A DNA stretch of 64,000 bases, taken from assembly GCA_024642115.1 (NCBI GenBank), contig JAHEBU010000008.1, positions 165,062 through 229,061 of the forward strand, read 5' to 3'. The notes below the pieces were generated by a model that did no database searches, was not told where the DNA came from, and saw only the letters and a list, made by a program, of their open reading frames with translations. Origin of the DNA: Marivivens sp. (lineage in GTDB: Bacteria; Pseudomonadota; Alphaproteobacteria; Rhodobacterales; Rhodobacteraceae). Position numbers and translations under genes: made by a program. Positions 11,505 to 21,806 of the stretch are shown in pieces (within the stretch, counting starts at the first letter, position 1; each line of letters opens with the position of its first letter).

Positions 11505-12731
11505 TCAGCCGCGGCGCGGCCGGGCGAATGATCCCAGGTCATGTGTCGGCCCACCGTCCCGCGCGATCATCCGACCCCGCTGGTCGCCCCACTCCTTGTC
11601 GGACAGGGCATATAGCTGGTCATAAACCCCATCGAGTGTCTTGGGCCGATAGCCGCCGTCCTTCCGAAACCGGTCCAGGGCTGCCAACGAAAGGTCGCTG
11701 AGGTCCGCAGGACCGGTCCGGTCGGTCTTGAGCGCGTTCAGCACCGCGCCCGACAGACCGACCGGCCCGATCTTGTTCACCAGCGCCTCTTCGGGGTCGA
11801 ACCGCCAGGCAAGCCGGTCGAATTCTTCCCAGTTCAGCCGCAGCCCCGCCTGTTCCGCCCCCATCGCGACCCAGTTGAACGCGATCGACGAAAGCCCAAC
11901 CCGCGCCCCACCCCCGCCCACCGATCCGTGGTCGCCGGGGAACCATTGTTGCAGGTAGATCGGGCTGGTCTGCGCCTCGTAGGCTTCGTTCAACTCGTCC
12001 AGATTGCTCCACGGATGGGCGGGAAAGGTGGCGCGGCGTTCGTCGATGGACATGGCGTGCCGGGCCGCCAGCACCATCGACGACAGTTTTGTGTCGTGGA
12101 ACCGGTATTGCTGGTTGAACGCATCCGACATCGGCACAAAGGACGGCAGGCCGAGCGCGTTCACCGTATCCCAGACCCCCAGATAAGAGATCGTCAGCTT
12201 GATCGCCTCGTCCCCCCGCTTGCGTCGCCAGGTGTATTCGCCCGCGCTGGTGGCCGTCTCGGGGGCGAAATCGGCCCGAAATTCATAGCTGGTGGGGTGT
12301 TCGGGGTGCGTCTCGGGCGTGTGGGCGATGTAGCGGGCCATCGCCTCGGGGATGCGGGCCAGATGGCGGCGGGGCGGGATGCCGCAAGACCGGATCAGCC
12401 CGGCCAGCGACCGCGCCGCAAAGGCCCCCCGTGAAAAGCCAAAGATATACAGCTCGTCGCCCGGTTCGTAGGCAAAGACCAGATTGCGGTAGGTGTCCTC
12501 GATGATATCCGTAAGACCCCAACCGAACGCCCCGCCGAGCAGTCGGTCGAGCCTGCGCGCCAGTGCGTTGTTCCCCGTGCCCGATCCGACCCCCGGCGAA
12601 TAGATCACTGTCTGCTGGTTGTCGTCGGCATCAGTGCCAAAGATGCAGCGTGACAGGCGGATCACATTGGTCGGTTCCAGCGCATAGGGCTGGTTCCAGG
12701 TGCCGTCGATCAGAATGGCAATACGTTTCAA
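11505..12731 (-). CDS. DUF2235 alpha/beta-hydrolase (Tle1-like)
   Basis: A 408-residue predicted serine hydrolase of the DUF2235 family, which includes type VI phospholipase effectors of the Tle1 kind but also many uncharacterised housekeeping members. I start it at TTG 12731 (reading KRIAILIDGTWN), which has AGGA ten bases upstream; an ATG at 12773 adds 14 residues with no homology feel. The N-terminal LIDGTWN strand-loop and the nucleophile elbow GFSRGAFAARS (about 98-108) are diagnostic. No VgrG, PAAR or immunity gene is adjacent, so an effector role has no support from context. Confidence 0.82.
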   Translation of the reverse strand: MKRIAILIDGTWNQPYALEPTNVIRLSRCIFGTDADDNQQTVIYSPGVGSGTGNNALARRLDRLLGGAFGWGLTDIIEDTYRNLVFAYEPGDELYIFGFSRGAFAARSLAGLIRSCGIPPRRHLARIPEAMARYIAHTPETHPEHPTSYEFRADFAPETATSAGEYTWRRKRGDEAIKLTISYLGVWDTVNALGLPSFVPMSDAFNQQYRFHDTKLSSMVLAARHAMSIDERRATFPAHPWSNLDELNEAYEAQTSPIYLQQWFPGDHGSVGGGGARVGLSSIAFNWVAMGAEQAGLRLNWEEFDRLAWRFDPEEALVNKIGPVGLSGAVLNALKTDRTGPADLSDLSLAALDRFRKDGGYRPKTLDGVYDQLYALSDKEWGDQRGRMIARDGGPTHDLGSFARPRRG

Positions 12732-12843
12732 AGGGCTGGTTCCTGTGGATGAATAGGGGCATGGTCCGCGCACCCTGCCCGCGGGTCAAGTGGGCAAAAC
12801 CTGACCGGGCGCTAGGTCTGGCTCAACCGAAACGGAGTCCGTC

Positions 12844-13554
12844 ATGATACCGCCCCTGCGCGCCCTGCTTGTCCTGGTGTTTACAGCGACCTTTGGCCTG
12901 TCGCCGCTGTTCACTGCCCCGTTTGCCGGATTTCGCCCCGACCAGTTGCCGATCCCGCAGGTCGATCCGCCGATCCAGCCCGCCGGATACGCCTTTGCAA
13001 TCTGGGGGCTGATCTATGCGTGGCTGATCTTGTCGGCCCTGTTCGGCATTTGGAAACGCGGCAGCGATGCAGGATGGGACCGGGCGCGGGGGCCGCTGAT
13101 CGTCAGTCTTGCCTGCGGGACACCTTGGCTGGCTGTGGCAAATACAAGCGCGATCTGGGCCACGGTTCTGATCTGGGCGATGGGAGTATCTGCGGTAGCC
13201 GCGCTGATCCTGTCGCCCCGGCAGGATCGGTGGTGGTTTCAGGCTCCGGTGGGCATTTACGCAGGCTGGCTGACGGCGGCGTCGTTCGTGGCGCTGGGCA
13301 GCACGATGGCCGGATACGGCGTGCTGACAGGCAGCGTGGGCTGGGCGTGGATCGGGATCATCGGCGCGCTGATCGTGGCCCTGGTCGTTCTGTGGCGCAG
13401 GCCCAAAGCACCCGAATACGGGCTGACCGTGATCTGGGCGCTGGTCGGCATCATCATGGCCAACCAGACAACGACCCTGTCGGTCAGCCTGCTGGCCGCC
13501 GCCGGGATTGTCGTCGTGCTGGCCCGGATCGCCCGCCCCCGCTTAGCGGTCTGA
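12844..13554 (+). CDS. TspO/MBR-like tryptophan-rich membrane protein
   Basis: A 236-residue polytopic protein with about seven hydrophobic segments. The N-terminal half has the pattern [11 protein letters not shown], seen in tryptophan-rich sensory (TspO/MBR-related) proteins, and the sequence is rich in Trp, Gly and Ala. Classical TspO has five helices and about 160 residues, so this is a longer relative whose ligand is unknown. It is divergent from the DUF2235 gene, and its 3' end overlaps the der stop by 12 bases (convergent). Confidence 0.6.
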   Translation: MIPPLRALLVLVFTATFGLSPLFTAPFAGFRPDQLPIPQVDPPIQPAGYAFAIWGLIYAWLILSALFGIWKRGSDAGWDRARGPLIVSLACGTPWLAVANTSAIWATVLIWAMGVSAVAALILSPRQDRWWFQAPVGIYAGWLTAASFVALGSTMAGYGVLTGSVGWAWIGIIGALIVALVVLWRRPKAPEYGLTVIWALVGIIMANQTTTLSVSLLAAAGIVVVLARIARPRLAV

Positions 13555-15015
13555 GGGCGGACCTTTTTTCAGGTGCTTGCTCAGCTTGCTGGGCTGCGCC
13601 TTGGTCCGGCCTTTGAAGGGGTTCTTTTCGGACTGGTCGCGCAGGGTCATCCGGATCGGTGTGCCGGGCATGTCGAAATCGGCGCGCAATCCGTTTACCA
13701 GATAGCGGGAATAGCTTTCGGGAACCAATTCGGGGTGCGAGGTCATCACGACAAAGCCCGGCGGGCGGGTTTTCACCTGAGTCACATAGCGCATCTTGAT
13801 CCGGCGGCCGCCGGGCGCGGGCGGCGGGTGCTGTTCAAGCATCCCCAGCAGCCAGCGGTTGAGTTTCGAGGTGGACACCCGCCGATTCCAGACGGCATAG
13901 GCCTTCATGATCGCCTCTTGCAGACGGTCGAGTCCCTTGCCCGTCTTGGCCGACACGGTGACCAGAGGCGCGCCGCGCAACTGCGGCAAAAGACGTTCGA
14001 ACTGTTCGCGCAGGTCCTTGAGCTTGTCCTGCTTTTCGTCCTCGAGGTCCCATTTGTTCACGGCCACGACAACGGCGCGGCCTTCGCGTTCGGCTAGATC
14101 GGCAAGGCGCAAGTCCTGCTGTTCAAACGGAATTTCCACGTCAAGCAGGACGATGACCACCTCGGCGAACTTGATCGCGCGGATGCCGTCGCCCACGGAC
14201 ATCTTTTCCAGCTTGTCCTGCACCTTGGCCTTTTTGCGCATCCCCGCCGTGTCGAAAATACGCATGGGCACACCGCCCCACTCGGTTTGCACCGAAATGG
14301 CATCGCGGGTTATCCCCGCCTCGGGGCCGGTCAGAAGGCGCTCTTCGCCTAAGATCTTGTTGATAAGCGTCGATTTTCCCGCGTTGGGCCGGCCCATGAC
14401 GGCGATTTGCAGGGGCTTGGCAAAGGTCGGAACGGGGACGGCATCCTCGTCCTCGTCGCCGACATCCACATCGACTTCGGGATCGGTCTCGGCCGCTTCG
14501 GCGCGGGCTTTTTCATCAAACGCGTCGGCCAGCGGTTGCAACACGTCGTAGAGATCATCCATGCCTTCGCCGTGTTCGGCAGACAGGCGGATCGGTTCGC
14601 CCAAGCCCAGCGAATAAGCCTCGAGAAAGCCGGATTCGCCTGCCCGCCCTTCGGCCTTGTTGGCGGCAAGGATGACATGGGCGTTCTTTTTGCGCAGGAT
14701 CTCGGCAAAGATCTGGTCGGTGGGGGTCACACCCTGACGCGCGTCGATCACAAACAGGCACACATCGGCCATTTCGACCGCGCGTTCGGTCAGACGGCGC
14801 ATCCGGCCCTGAAGGCTGTCATCGGTCGCATCCTCGAGCCCGGCCGAGTCGATCACGGTAAAGCGCAGGTCGGCCAGCCGCCCCGCCCCTTCGCGCAGGT
14901 CGCGGGTCACACCGGGCTGGTCATCGACCAACGCCAGTTTCTTGCCGACAAGGCGGTTGAAGAGCGTCGATTTGCCCACATTGGGGCGGCCGACGATGGC
15001 AAGGGTAAAGGTCAT
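13543..15015 (-). CDS. der: ribosome-associated GTPase Der (EngA)
   Basis: Essential tandem-domain GTPase acting in 50S subunit assembly. The 490-residue product has two G domains: GRPNVGKST at 8-16 and GRPNAGKST near 210, each with a DxxG and an NKxD/NKWD element ([14 protein letters not shown]), an acidic linker (about 160-195, [12 protein letters not shown]), and a KH-like C-terminal domain followed by a basic tail. It lies 48 bases downstream of bamB in the conserved yfgM-bamB-der order. Confidence 0.97.
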   Translation of the reverse strand: MTFTLAIVGRPNVGKSTLFNRLVGKKLALVDDQPGVTRDLREGAGRLADLRFTVIDSAGLEDATDDSLQGRMRRLTERAVEMADVCLFVIDARQGVTPTDQIFAEILRKKNAHVILAANKAEGRAGESGFLEAYSLGLGEPIRLSAEHGEGMDDLYDVLQPLADAFDEKARAEAAETDPEVDVDVGDEDEDAVPVPTFAKPLQIAVMGRPNAGKSTLINKILGEERLLTGPEAGITRDAISVQTEWGGVPMRIFDTAGMRKKAKVQDKLEKMSVGDGIRAIKFAEVVIVLLDVEIPFEQQDLRLADLAEREGRAVVVAVNKWDLEDEKQDKLKDLREQFERLLPQLRGAPLVTVSAKTGKGLDRLQEAIMKAYAVWNRRVSTSKLNRWLLGMLEQHPPPAPGGRRIKMRYVTQVKTRPPGFVVMTSHPELVPESYSRYLVNGLRADFDMPGTPIRMTLRDQSEKNPFKGRTKAQPSKLSKHLKKGPPSDR

Positions 15016-15063
15016 GATGTGCGGGTCCTGCGGTCAGAACCGGGGCGATACACCATTCGGCCC

Positions 15064-16371
15064 TTAACGGAAAGCCACCAGTTGGCCGCGGGTCGTCACG
15101 ACATACAGCGTGCCACCCGCCACGACCGGGTTCGTGGTTGCCCCACCGGGGATGGCGACCTGCGCGACCAGCGCGCCAGAGATGGGATCAAACTGGCGCA
15201 ACAGCCCGTCGGCCGAGGCAAGGATCAACCGCCCCCCCGCCAGAATCGGGCCATAATGGGCGACGATGGTCTTTTGCCGGCGCGCCCGGGTTTGGGTGAA
15301 CTTTGGCAGGTCGACATGCCAGACAGGCTCGCCTGTGGCGGCGTCCAGCCGGACAAGCTGGCTCAGGTCATTGACAAAAAACAGCGATCCGCCCGCAGAC
15401 CAGAGCGGCCCGGCCGCCCCTTCGCGGGCGGTCCACAATTGATCACCGTTCGCTGGATCAAGCGCCACGACCCGGCCACCGACATTGCCCACATAGACCC
15501 GCCCGTTATCGACGACCGGATCGGCGGCGATATCGGGGATCGTGCCCAGGGCCGATCCCAGTCGGGTGCCAGCGATCACACTGCTCCACCGGGTTGTGCC
15601 GCCTTGGGCAAAGGTGCCCAGAATCTGGCCCGATCCGAACGGGATGATGGCCACGTCGCCGGACAGGGCGATACCCGCCCCACCGCCATAGGTCGGGGCA
15701 CCGGGGACCGACCCTTGGGTCCAGCGGATGCGGCCATTCCCGGTCTCGATCGCCCAGGCCTGACCGTCGCGGGCGGTGACATAGACCAAATCTCCCTGCA
15801 CGGTCGGGGCAGAACCGCCCGGCGCATTCAGGTCCTGAGTCCACAGGACACCGCCCGATGACGCATCCAGCGCCGTCAATTCGCCATAGCCCGAGGTGAC
15901 GAACACGCGCCCGCCCCCAACGGCCAATCCGCCGCCCGAGGCCGATCCGGTGTCGCCCGCCGGGGCAAGGTCGCGGGTCCAGACCTGCCCGCCATTGGTC
16001 GCCGTGGCAGTGACCCGGGCGCGGGCGTCGATGGTATAGATCACGCCGCCTGCCACCACCGGATCGCCGGTGATGCGGAACCGGCGGCTGTCGCCTTCGC
16101 CGATATTGACCGCGAAAAGCTGTGTAAGGTTCGCGCCCAGCGCCGGTTGCGGGATCCGGTGCGCGGGGCTGCCGTTACGCATCGTCCAGTCGGCATTGAC
16201 GACCGGGGCGGGCAGGCTGATCGGACGGGCCTGGTTGACCGAAGCCATCTGTTCGCCCGGCAGGCCGTCGCGAATGTTGAGCCGCTCTCCTGGCAGGATG
16301 ACATCCTGGGGGCCGCAGCCCGACAAGAGAGCAAGCAGGAAAGAGGTGCCGATCAGGGTCCTGATAGTCAA
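15064..16371 (-). CDS. bamB: outer membrane assembly lipoprotein BamB
   Basis: Beta-propeller lipoprotein of the BAM complex that inserts outer-membrane barrels. The 435-residue precursor has a lipoprotein signal with lipobox LLSGC (Cys19), then repeated PQQ-like blades (VWTRDLAPAGD, LWTQDLNAPGG, LWTAREGAAG, VWHVDLPKF). It sits between the TPR-like YfgM homologue and der, the same order as in Escherichia coli, which supports BamB rather than another PQQ-repeat protein. Confidence 0.93.
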   Translation of the reverse strand: MTIRTLIGTSFLLALLSGCGPQDVILPGERLNIRDGLPGEQMASVNQARPISLPAPVVNADWTMRNGSPAHRIPQPALGANLTQLFAVNIGEGDSRRFRITGDPVVAGGVIYTIDARARVTATATNGGQVWTRDLAPAGDTGSASGGGLAVGGGRVFVTSGYGELTALDASSGGVLWTQDLNAPGGSAPTVQGDLVYVTARDGQAWAIETGNGRIRWTQGSVPGAPTYGGGAGIALSGDVAIIPFGSGQILGTFAQGGTTRWSSVIAGTRLGSALGTIPDIAADPVVDNGRVYVGNVGGRVVALDPANGDQLWTAREGAAGPLWSAGGSLFFVNDLSQLVRLDAATGEPVWHVDLPKFTQTRARRQKTIVAHYGPILAGGRLILASADGLLRQFDPISGALVAQVAIPGGATTNPVVAGGTLYVVTTRGQLVAFR

Positions 16372-16403
16372 GGTGTCTGCCCTTCTGCTCTGCCGGGTCC
16401 GGC

Positions 16404-17075
16404 TTATTGCGCGACCGGGGCGATGTCGGTCGGAAGATCGCCGCCCAGCGCCACAATCAGCCCTTGCGCCCGGTCACGCAAGCCCCGCGTGACGGTCGCG
16501 TCTTCAAGGATCGACGTCAGGCCCGCAATTGCGGCCGACGTATCGCCCGCATCCACGTCTGCCAGCGCGATCTGTTCCAGCGCCAACAGGCGGAACGGAC
16601 GGCCCGGCACGGCCAGCGGGGCCAGGGCCGCCTTGCGCTCGTCGGGGGTGGCGGAACTGCCGCTCAGCATCACGGATTTGAGCACGGCAAGATCGACATA
16701 GAGCGGGGTAACCCCCGGAATGGACGCAACCGTATTCAAGGTCGCCGCCGCGCCGGCATCATCGCCCGCGTCATGCAGACTGGCCGAGCGCAGAAAGGCA
16801 GTGACCACGGCCGCTGGCGTATCAGCGGGCAAGGCGGCCAGCGCGGCCTCGCGCGCGGTGGGGTCGTTCTGCGCCATCGCGGCAATGATGGCATCGCCCC
16901 GGTCCTTGGCGGCGCCTTCGGTCCGGGATTTCTGAAACTCGGTCCAGGCGGCGGCTCCGACCATTGCCAGAATGGCCACAACGGCGATCCAGCCATAGCG
17001 GCGGATATAGCCGAACAACTGGTCGCGGCGGACCTCTTCGGTCACCTCGTCGATGAAACTTTCGTTGTTGCTCAC
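16404..17075 (-). CDS. YfgM-like TPR membrane protein
   Basis: A 223-residue protein with a cytoplasmic N terminus, one membrane segment at about 27-45 (WIAVVAILAMVGAAAW) and an Ala-rich periplasmic helical-repeat region of the TPR_21/YfgM type. In E. coli YfgM is an ancillary SecYEG/PpiD partner that hands over periplasmic substrates. Position directly upstream of bamB and der supports the assignment; sequence similarity within this family is low, so function is inferred mostly from context and topology. Confidence 0.78.
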   Translation of the reverse strand: MSNNESFIDEVTEEVRRDQLFGYIRRYGWIAVVAILAMVGAAAWTEFQKSRTEGAAKDRGDAIIAAMAQNDPTAREAALAALPADTPAAVVTAFLRSASLHDAGDDAGAAATLNTVASIPGVTPLYVDLAVLKSVMLSGSSATPDERKAALAPLAVPGRPFRLLALEQIALADVDAGDTSAAIAGLTSILEDATVTRGLRDRAQGLIVALGGDLPTDIAPVAQ

Positions 17076-17128
17076 GGCTGCTCCCCCGGCTCTCTGGCCC
17101 TTCCTACCGGATCAGGCGCAGGATTGCC

Positions 17129-17148
17129 AAGGGTGCGCAGGCACCCTT
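17129..17148. terminator. stem-loop after the MFS gene
   Basis: AAGGGTGC (17129-17136) pairs with GCACCCTT (17141-17148) around GCAG, and the arm runs into the stop codon of the minus-strand MFS gene. There is no clear T run. Confidence 0.45.
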
Positions 17149-18338
17149 TATGCCGGAACCCGCTGAAGCCGGGGCAGGATCACCATCGACAGGGCCAATG
17201 CCGCCACCGCGCAGAGCGCAATCGCGCCCACCATCGGCGTGGCCGTTCCGTCAAAGAACAGGCCCGTGACCGCGATCATCACGCCCCCGGCCAGCATCTG
17301 CAACGTCCCCCCCAGAGACGAGGCAAGGCCCGCGATGTCGCCGTGGTCGTCCAGCGCCATCACCATCGTCGTGGGGATGACAAGGCCCAGACCCGCGTTG
17401 CCCAGAAACAGGAACCCAATCACGACCGGCAGGCTTGCCCCGCCCGCCAGACAGATCAGGAACAACGTGCACGCCGCCGCCGCAAATCCCATCACGGCCA
17501 ACCGCATCACCCGGACCATCCCGAACCGCTCGCCCAAGGGGGCCGCCAGTTGGGACGAGGCGAAAAAGCCCAGCGCATTGACCGCAAACGCAAGGCTGAA
17601 GCCGGTGGGGCTCAGCCCGAACTGGCCGGTATAGACAAAGGATGCACTGGCGATGAACACGAAAAAGCTGGCCATGCCAAAGCCGCCGATGAACGTCAGC
17701 CCCATGAAGATCGGGTCGCGCATCAGCACGCCCGCCCCGCGCCACAGGTTGGGCAGGTTGACCTTGACCCGTTGGGCCGGGGCAAGCGTTTCGGGCAACA
17801 GGGCGCTGGTCACGAACAGGCTCATGACCGCGGCAAGGCACAGGACCCAGAACAACAGCCGCCAACTGCCCAATGCAATCAGCCCCGACCCCGCCAGCGG
17901 GGCCAGAAACGGCGACACCGAAATCACCAACATGACCAGCGCCATCAGTCGCGTCGCGGCCGTGCCGGTGTGCATGTCGCGGATGACTGCACGGGGGACA
18001 ACCATGACCACCGCCGCGCCCAACCCCTGGACGAACCGGGCCACGACCAGCGCACCGATGCTTGGTGCCAACGCACAACCAATTGATCCTAGAATGAAAA
18101 TCCCCAGCCCCAGATACAGCGGCGTCTTGCGCCCGACCTGATCAGACCACGGGCCATAGAACAGTTGGCTGACGCCAAAGGCGATGAAATAAAAGGTCAG
18201 CGTCAACTGCGCATTGGCCACGTCGGTGCCCAGATCGGCCGTCAGCGCAGGCAGCGCGGGCAGATACATGTCGATGGCAAAGGGGCCGACAGCGGACAAA
18301 AGCCCCAGAACAAGGGCCGAACGGAACAGCGGAGTCAT
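17148..18338 (-). CDS. Bcr/CflA-type multidrug efflux MFS transporter
   Basis: A 396-residue major-facilitator exporter with about twelve membrane segments. The N terminus (LVLGLLSAVGPFAIDMYLPALP) is the family hallmark of Bcr/CflA drug:proton antiporters, and loop 2-3 carries motif A as GPWSDQVGRKTPLYLG. Substrates cannot be read from sequence. It lies 75 bases downstream of the Atm1-type exporter on the same strand and may share its transcript, though the gap leaves room for its own promoter. Confidence 0.88.
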   Translation of the reverse strand: MTPLFRSALVLGLLSAVGPFAIDMYLPALPALTADLGTDVANAQLTLTFYFIAFGVSQLFYGPWSDQVGRKTPLYLGLGIFILGSIGCALAPSIGALVVARFVQGLGAAVVMVVPRAVIRDMHTGTAATRLMALVMLVISVSPFLAPLAGSGLIALGSWRLLFWVLCLAAVMSLFVTSALLPETLAPAQRVKVNLPNLWRGAGVLMRDPIFMGLTFIGGFGMASFFVFIASASFVYTGQFGLSPTGFSLAFAVNALGFFASSQLAAPLGERFGMVRVMRLAVMGFAAAACTLFLICLAGGASLPVVIGFLFLGNAGLGLVIPTTMVMALDDHGDIAGLASSLGGTLQMLAGGVMIAVTGLFFDGTATPMVGAIALCAVAALALSMVILPRLQRVPA

Positions 18339-18413
18339 GACAATATCCTTGGGGAAACGGGCCAGTGCGGCGTTGGCGAAAAGCTAGCGCAGCACCCCGG
18401 TTTTGACAACGGC

Positions 18414-20240
18414 TCAGGCGGCCTCGTCCTCTTCGCTCAGTTGCCGGTTCCATAGCTGCGCATACCGCCCCTCGGCGGCCAGCAAGGCGTCATGGTTGCC
18501 TTCCTCGACAATCACGCCATCCTCCAGCACGACAATGCGGTCGGCATCGGCGATGGTGGACAGTCGGTGGGCGATGGTGATGACCGTGCGACCCCGACCC
18601 ATCGCCTTGAGTTCGGCCTGAATCTCCATCTCGGTTTCGGTATCCAGCGCACTTGTCGCCTCGTCCAGCAGCAGGATCGGGGGATTTTTGAGCAGGGTTC
18701 GGGCGATGCCCACCCGCTGCTTTTCACCCCCCGACAGCTTCAGACCACGCTCGCCCACGGATGTCTTGTAACCCTCGGGCAGCGACAGGATGAAGTCGTG
18801 GATCTTGGCGGCCTTGGCTGCGGCGATGATCTCGGCCTCCGAGGCCGTGGGGCGACCATAGGCGATGTTGTAGTGGATGGTATCGTTGAACAGGACAGTA
18901 TCCTGCGGGACAACGCCAATTTCAGCGTGAAGGCTGGCTTGGGTCACATCACGCAGGTCCTGCCCGTCGATGCGGATCGCGCCGTCGACAACGTCATAGA
19001 ACCGGAACAACAGCCTGCCGATGGTCGATTTACCCGATCCGGACGACCCAACGATGGCCACCGTCTGACCGAGGGCCACGCGCAGGCTGACCCCTTTCAG
19101 GATCGGCCGGGCCGCGTCATAGCCAAAATAGACCTTGTCAAACACGACCTCGCCACCTTGCACTTTTAGAACATCTGCATCGGGTTTGTCTTGAACTTCG
19201 GCGGGTTGCTCTAACAAATCGAACATATCGCCCATGTCGATCAGGGCCTGCCGGATTTCGCGGTAAACCGTCCCAAGAAAGTTCAGGGGCATCGTGATCT
19301 GGATCATGTAGGCGTTGACCATGACGAAATCACCGACCGTCAGGCTGCCCGCCTGGACGCCCAAGGCGGCCATGACCATGACGATCATCAGGCCGATGGT
19401 GATGATCAGCAATTGACCGAAGTTGAGAAAGGCCAGCGAATTGTTGGTCTTGACGGCCGCATCGGCATAGGCGGCCATCGAGGTGTCATAGCGGTCGGCC
19501 TCCCACCGTTCGGCAGCGAAATACTTGACCGTTTCAAAGTTCAGGAGGCTGTCGATCGCCTTTTGATTGGCGTCGGTGTCCTGCTTGTTCATCTCCTTGC
19601 GGATGCGCACCCGCATTTCGGTGACTGCAAAGGTAAACCAGACATAGATGGCAATCGTGATGAGGACGACGACCATGTACCAGGGGTCGAACTTGTACAG
19701 CAGGACCGCCAGCACCATCAAAAGCTGGATCACCAGAGGGCCCATGCTGAACAACAGGAATCGCAGCAGGAATTCGACGCCCTTGACCCCCCGCTCGATC
19801 ACACGGCTCAGGCCCCCGGTCTTGCGCGCGATGTGATAGCGCATGGACAGGCGATGAATGTGGGTAAAGGTTTCGATGGCCAACTGCCGCAGGGCCTGCT
19901 GGCCCACCGGGGCAAAGATGACATCGCGCAACTGCTGGAACCCGCCCGAGATCAGACGCGACAGCCCGTAGGCGATTGTCAGGCCCACAGCCCCCAGTGC
20001 CAGAAAGGTCGACGCACTGTCAGGCTTGGGCGCCAGCACATCGACCGCCTGCTGGTAAAAGATCGGCGTGGCCACGGCGATCACGTTGGCCAGCATGAGA
20101 ACCGACAGGGACAGAACCACCCGCACGCGGACACCAAGCTGCCCCTTGGGCCACAGGTACGGGGCCACGCGAACGATGACGTTCCAGCCTTCGATCTTCT
20201 TGTTGCTCAGGTTGGCTTCGGTCTTGGAAAGGCGGCGCAT
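18414..20240 (-). CDS. Atm1-type ABC exporter (half transporter)
   Basis: A 608-residue half transporter with six N-terminal membrane helices (about 30-330) fused to an ATPase domain. It resembles the Atm1/HMT1 class, which exports glutathione-linked sulfur or metal species (GLSRVIERGVKGVEFLLRF and the TVKYFAAERWEADRYD loop are family-typical). Walker A GSSGSGKST, signature LSGGEKQRVGIARTLL and Walker B ILLLDEATSALD are intact, so the homodimer should be active. The AtmA type of Novosphingobium detoxifies heavy metals; the substrate in this organism is inferred only. Confidence 0.9.
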   Translation of the reverse strand: MRRLSKTEANLSNKKIEGWNVIVRVAPYLWPKGQLGVRVRVVLSLSVLMLANVIAVATPIFYQQAVDVLAPKPDSASTFLALGAVGLTIAYGLSRLISGGFQQLRDVIFAPVGQQALRQLAIETFTHIHRLSMRYHIARKTGGLSRVIERGVKGVEFLLRFLLFSMGPLVIQLLMVLAVLLYKFDPWYMVVVLITIAIYVWFTFAVTEMRVRIRKEMNKQDTDANQKAIDSLLNFETVKYFAAERWEADRYDTSMAAYADAAVKTNNSLAFLNFGQLLIITIGLMIVMVMAALGVQAGSLTVGDFVMVNAYMIQITMPLNFLGTVYREIRQALIDMGDMFDLLEQPAEVQDKPDADVLKVQGGEVVFDKVYFGYDAARPILKGVSLRVALGQTVAIVGSSGSGKSTIGRLLFRFYDVVDGAIRIDGQDLRDVTQASLHAEIGVVPQDTVLFNDTIHYNIAYGRPTASEAEIIAAAKAAKIHDFILSLPEGYKTSVGERGLKLSGGEKQRVGIARTLLKNPPILLLDEATSALDTETEMEIQAELKAMGRGRTVITIAHRLSTIADADRIVVLEDGVIVEEGNHDALLAAEGRYAQLWNRQLSEEDEAA

Positions 20241-20316
20241 GGGCTCTCCTGCGAGATGGCCCCTCTAACTAAGTCTGCGTCGTGGGAATGGCCAGCCCTG
20301 CCGCTGCCCCGCGACG

Positions 20317-21684
20317 TCACTGTGGAAGAACGAACACCTGACCGGGATAGATCAGGTCGGGGTTGCGGATGCGGTCGCGGTTGGCCTCGAACACCCGGAC
20401 ATAGAGCGTGCCCTCTCCATAGCGGTCCCGCGCGATGGCCCAAAGCGTGTTGCCCGGCTGCACGGTTTTGACGGCCACGGCGAAACCCGGTTTGGTCTGG
20501 TCTGCGATGGCAGCGGCGACGGCCTGAGGTTCTTCGCGTTGGAACGGGGTCTCGATCCGGCTGGTCACGGTGCCTGCCGCGTTCACCTCGTCCACCCGCA
20601 GCGTATAAACGCCGGTGTCGATCTGCGGCAGGTCGATCTGCCAGTCGCCACCGGGCAGGATCGGCGCTGTGGTCAGGGGGGCGTTGTCCAGATAGATGCG
20701 CACCTCGCCGCCCGCCGTGGCCCGCCCGGCCAGAGCCACTTCGCCCGCCGGATCATAGGTGATCGTGTCGAGGGCGACGTTGGACATCACCTCGGGCGGG
20801 GTATCGGCGGCAATGGCGGGCTGCACAACCCGCACGCCATCGGCATCCGACACCAACACGGCCGATTGTGCAGGGGCCCGTGGGGCGGATTGCGGCTCTG
20901 CGGCGGTTTCGGCTGGCTGGGGCGTCCCGGCGGCCACAGGTTCGGTCGCCGGGACGGATGAATCGGCGGTGGCTGTCTCGACGGTTACGGGCTCTGCGGT
21001 TGCAGGGTCGGCAGACGGCGTGCCCATCGCCACAGAGGGTTCCGTCGCAAGCGGTTCGGCGGCAGACGCTTCAGACGCTTCAGACGCAGGCTGTTCCGCG
21101 ACAGACGCGTTGGCCAAGGGACCATCGGTTCCGTCTGATGCCCCGGCCTGCTCGGGCTGGGCTGGTTCAGATGTCGCCTCTGCCATGACCGTCGGGGTCG
21201 GCGCGACCATGATCGTTTGATCCGACGCAACCGCCGACCCGTCTGGATCGGACACCAGCGTCAGACTGCGCGGATCGGCCGAAGGTGGGATGGTGACAAA
21301 TGCGATAAAGGCACCAGAACTGTCGGTCATCATCCGGCTGACGGCGACGCCGTCCAGAACGATGTCCATCGTCGTAAGGGGGGCTGCGTGGCCCGCCACC
21401 ACCGCCGTCCCGTCCGGTTCGATCCGCACTGTGTCAAAAATCGGGATGACCGAGGTTGTCTCTGGTACAGGAGCCTCAACGGGGAGGGCGGTTTGCGCAA
21501 CCGGGGCCGAAGCATCGGCCTCGGCGGAGGGGGGCTGTCCAACCGCCGACGCGACTGGGACCGGGTCCGCCGGGGCGAAAGGTGTCGCGGGCCGCAGCCC
21601 GAAATAGGCGATCACGGCGGCAATCGCCACCGCGCCCAGCCCCAGGCCAATCCTGCCCGCGTTCGATGACACGTCTTGCGCCAC
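20317..21684 (-). CDS. LysM-domain envelope protein with long acidic linker
   Basis: A 455-residue protein starting at GTG 21684. An N-terminal membrane anchor (about 11-28) is followed by a low-complexity Ala/Pro/Glu/Thr/Val-rich linker to about 280, with one Ig-like segment before it (IVLDGVAVSRMMTDSSGAF) and one after it (IYLDNAPLTTAPILPGGDW), and a C-terminal LysM motif beginning VQPGNTLWAIARDRYG and ending GQVFVLPQ. The arrangement suggests peptidoglycan binding at the end of a flexible periplasmic tether. Homologues of this layout are common in Rhodobacterales, without an assigned role. Confidence 0.85.
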   Translation of the reverse strand: MAQDVSSNAGRIGLGLGAVAIAAVIAYFGLRPATPFAPADPVPVASAVGQPPSAEADASAPVAQTALPVEAPVPETTSVIPIFDTVRIEPDGTAVVAGHAAPLTTMDIVLDGVAVSRMMTDSSGAFIAFVTIPPSADPRSLTLVSDPDGSAVASDQTIMVAPTPTVMAEATSEPAQPEQAGASDGTDGPLANASVAEQPASEASEASAAEPLATEPSVAMGTPSADPATAEPVTVETATADSSVPATEPVAAGTPQPAETAAEPQSAPRAPAQSAVLVSDADGVRVVQPAIAADTPPEVMSNVALDTITYDPAGEVALAGRATAGGEVRIYLDNAPLTTAPILPGGDWQIDLPQIDTGVYTLRVDEVNAAGTVTSRIETPFQREEPQAVAAAIADQTKPGFAVAVKTVQPGNTLWAIARDRYGEGTLYVRVFEANRDRIRNPDLIYPGQVFVLPQ

Positions 21685-21806
21685 GCCCTGCCCTTTCCGA
21701 TCCCCAACCCTCCAGACCCCGAAATCCTAGCTGAACGGTTGAGCGACCATAGCAACCGGGCTATGTCCGGTCAAAGCCCCTGCCGGTTTCCATCAAAGGA
21801 TATGAC

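Noticed and set aside
14407..15861. 484-codon open frame on the plus strand across der and bamB
   Set aside because: Antisense to two well-supported genes, with no ribosome site and shadow-type composition.
21050..21100. Short repeat GACGCTTCA in the LysM gene as a possible mobile or phase-variable repeat
   Set aside because: It is part of a low-complexity Ser/Glu/Ala linker and stays in frame; too short for a contingency locus claim.
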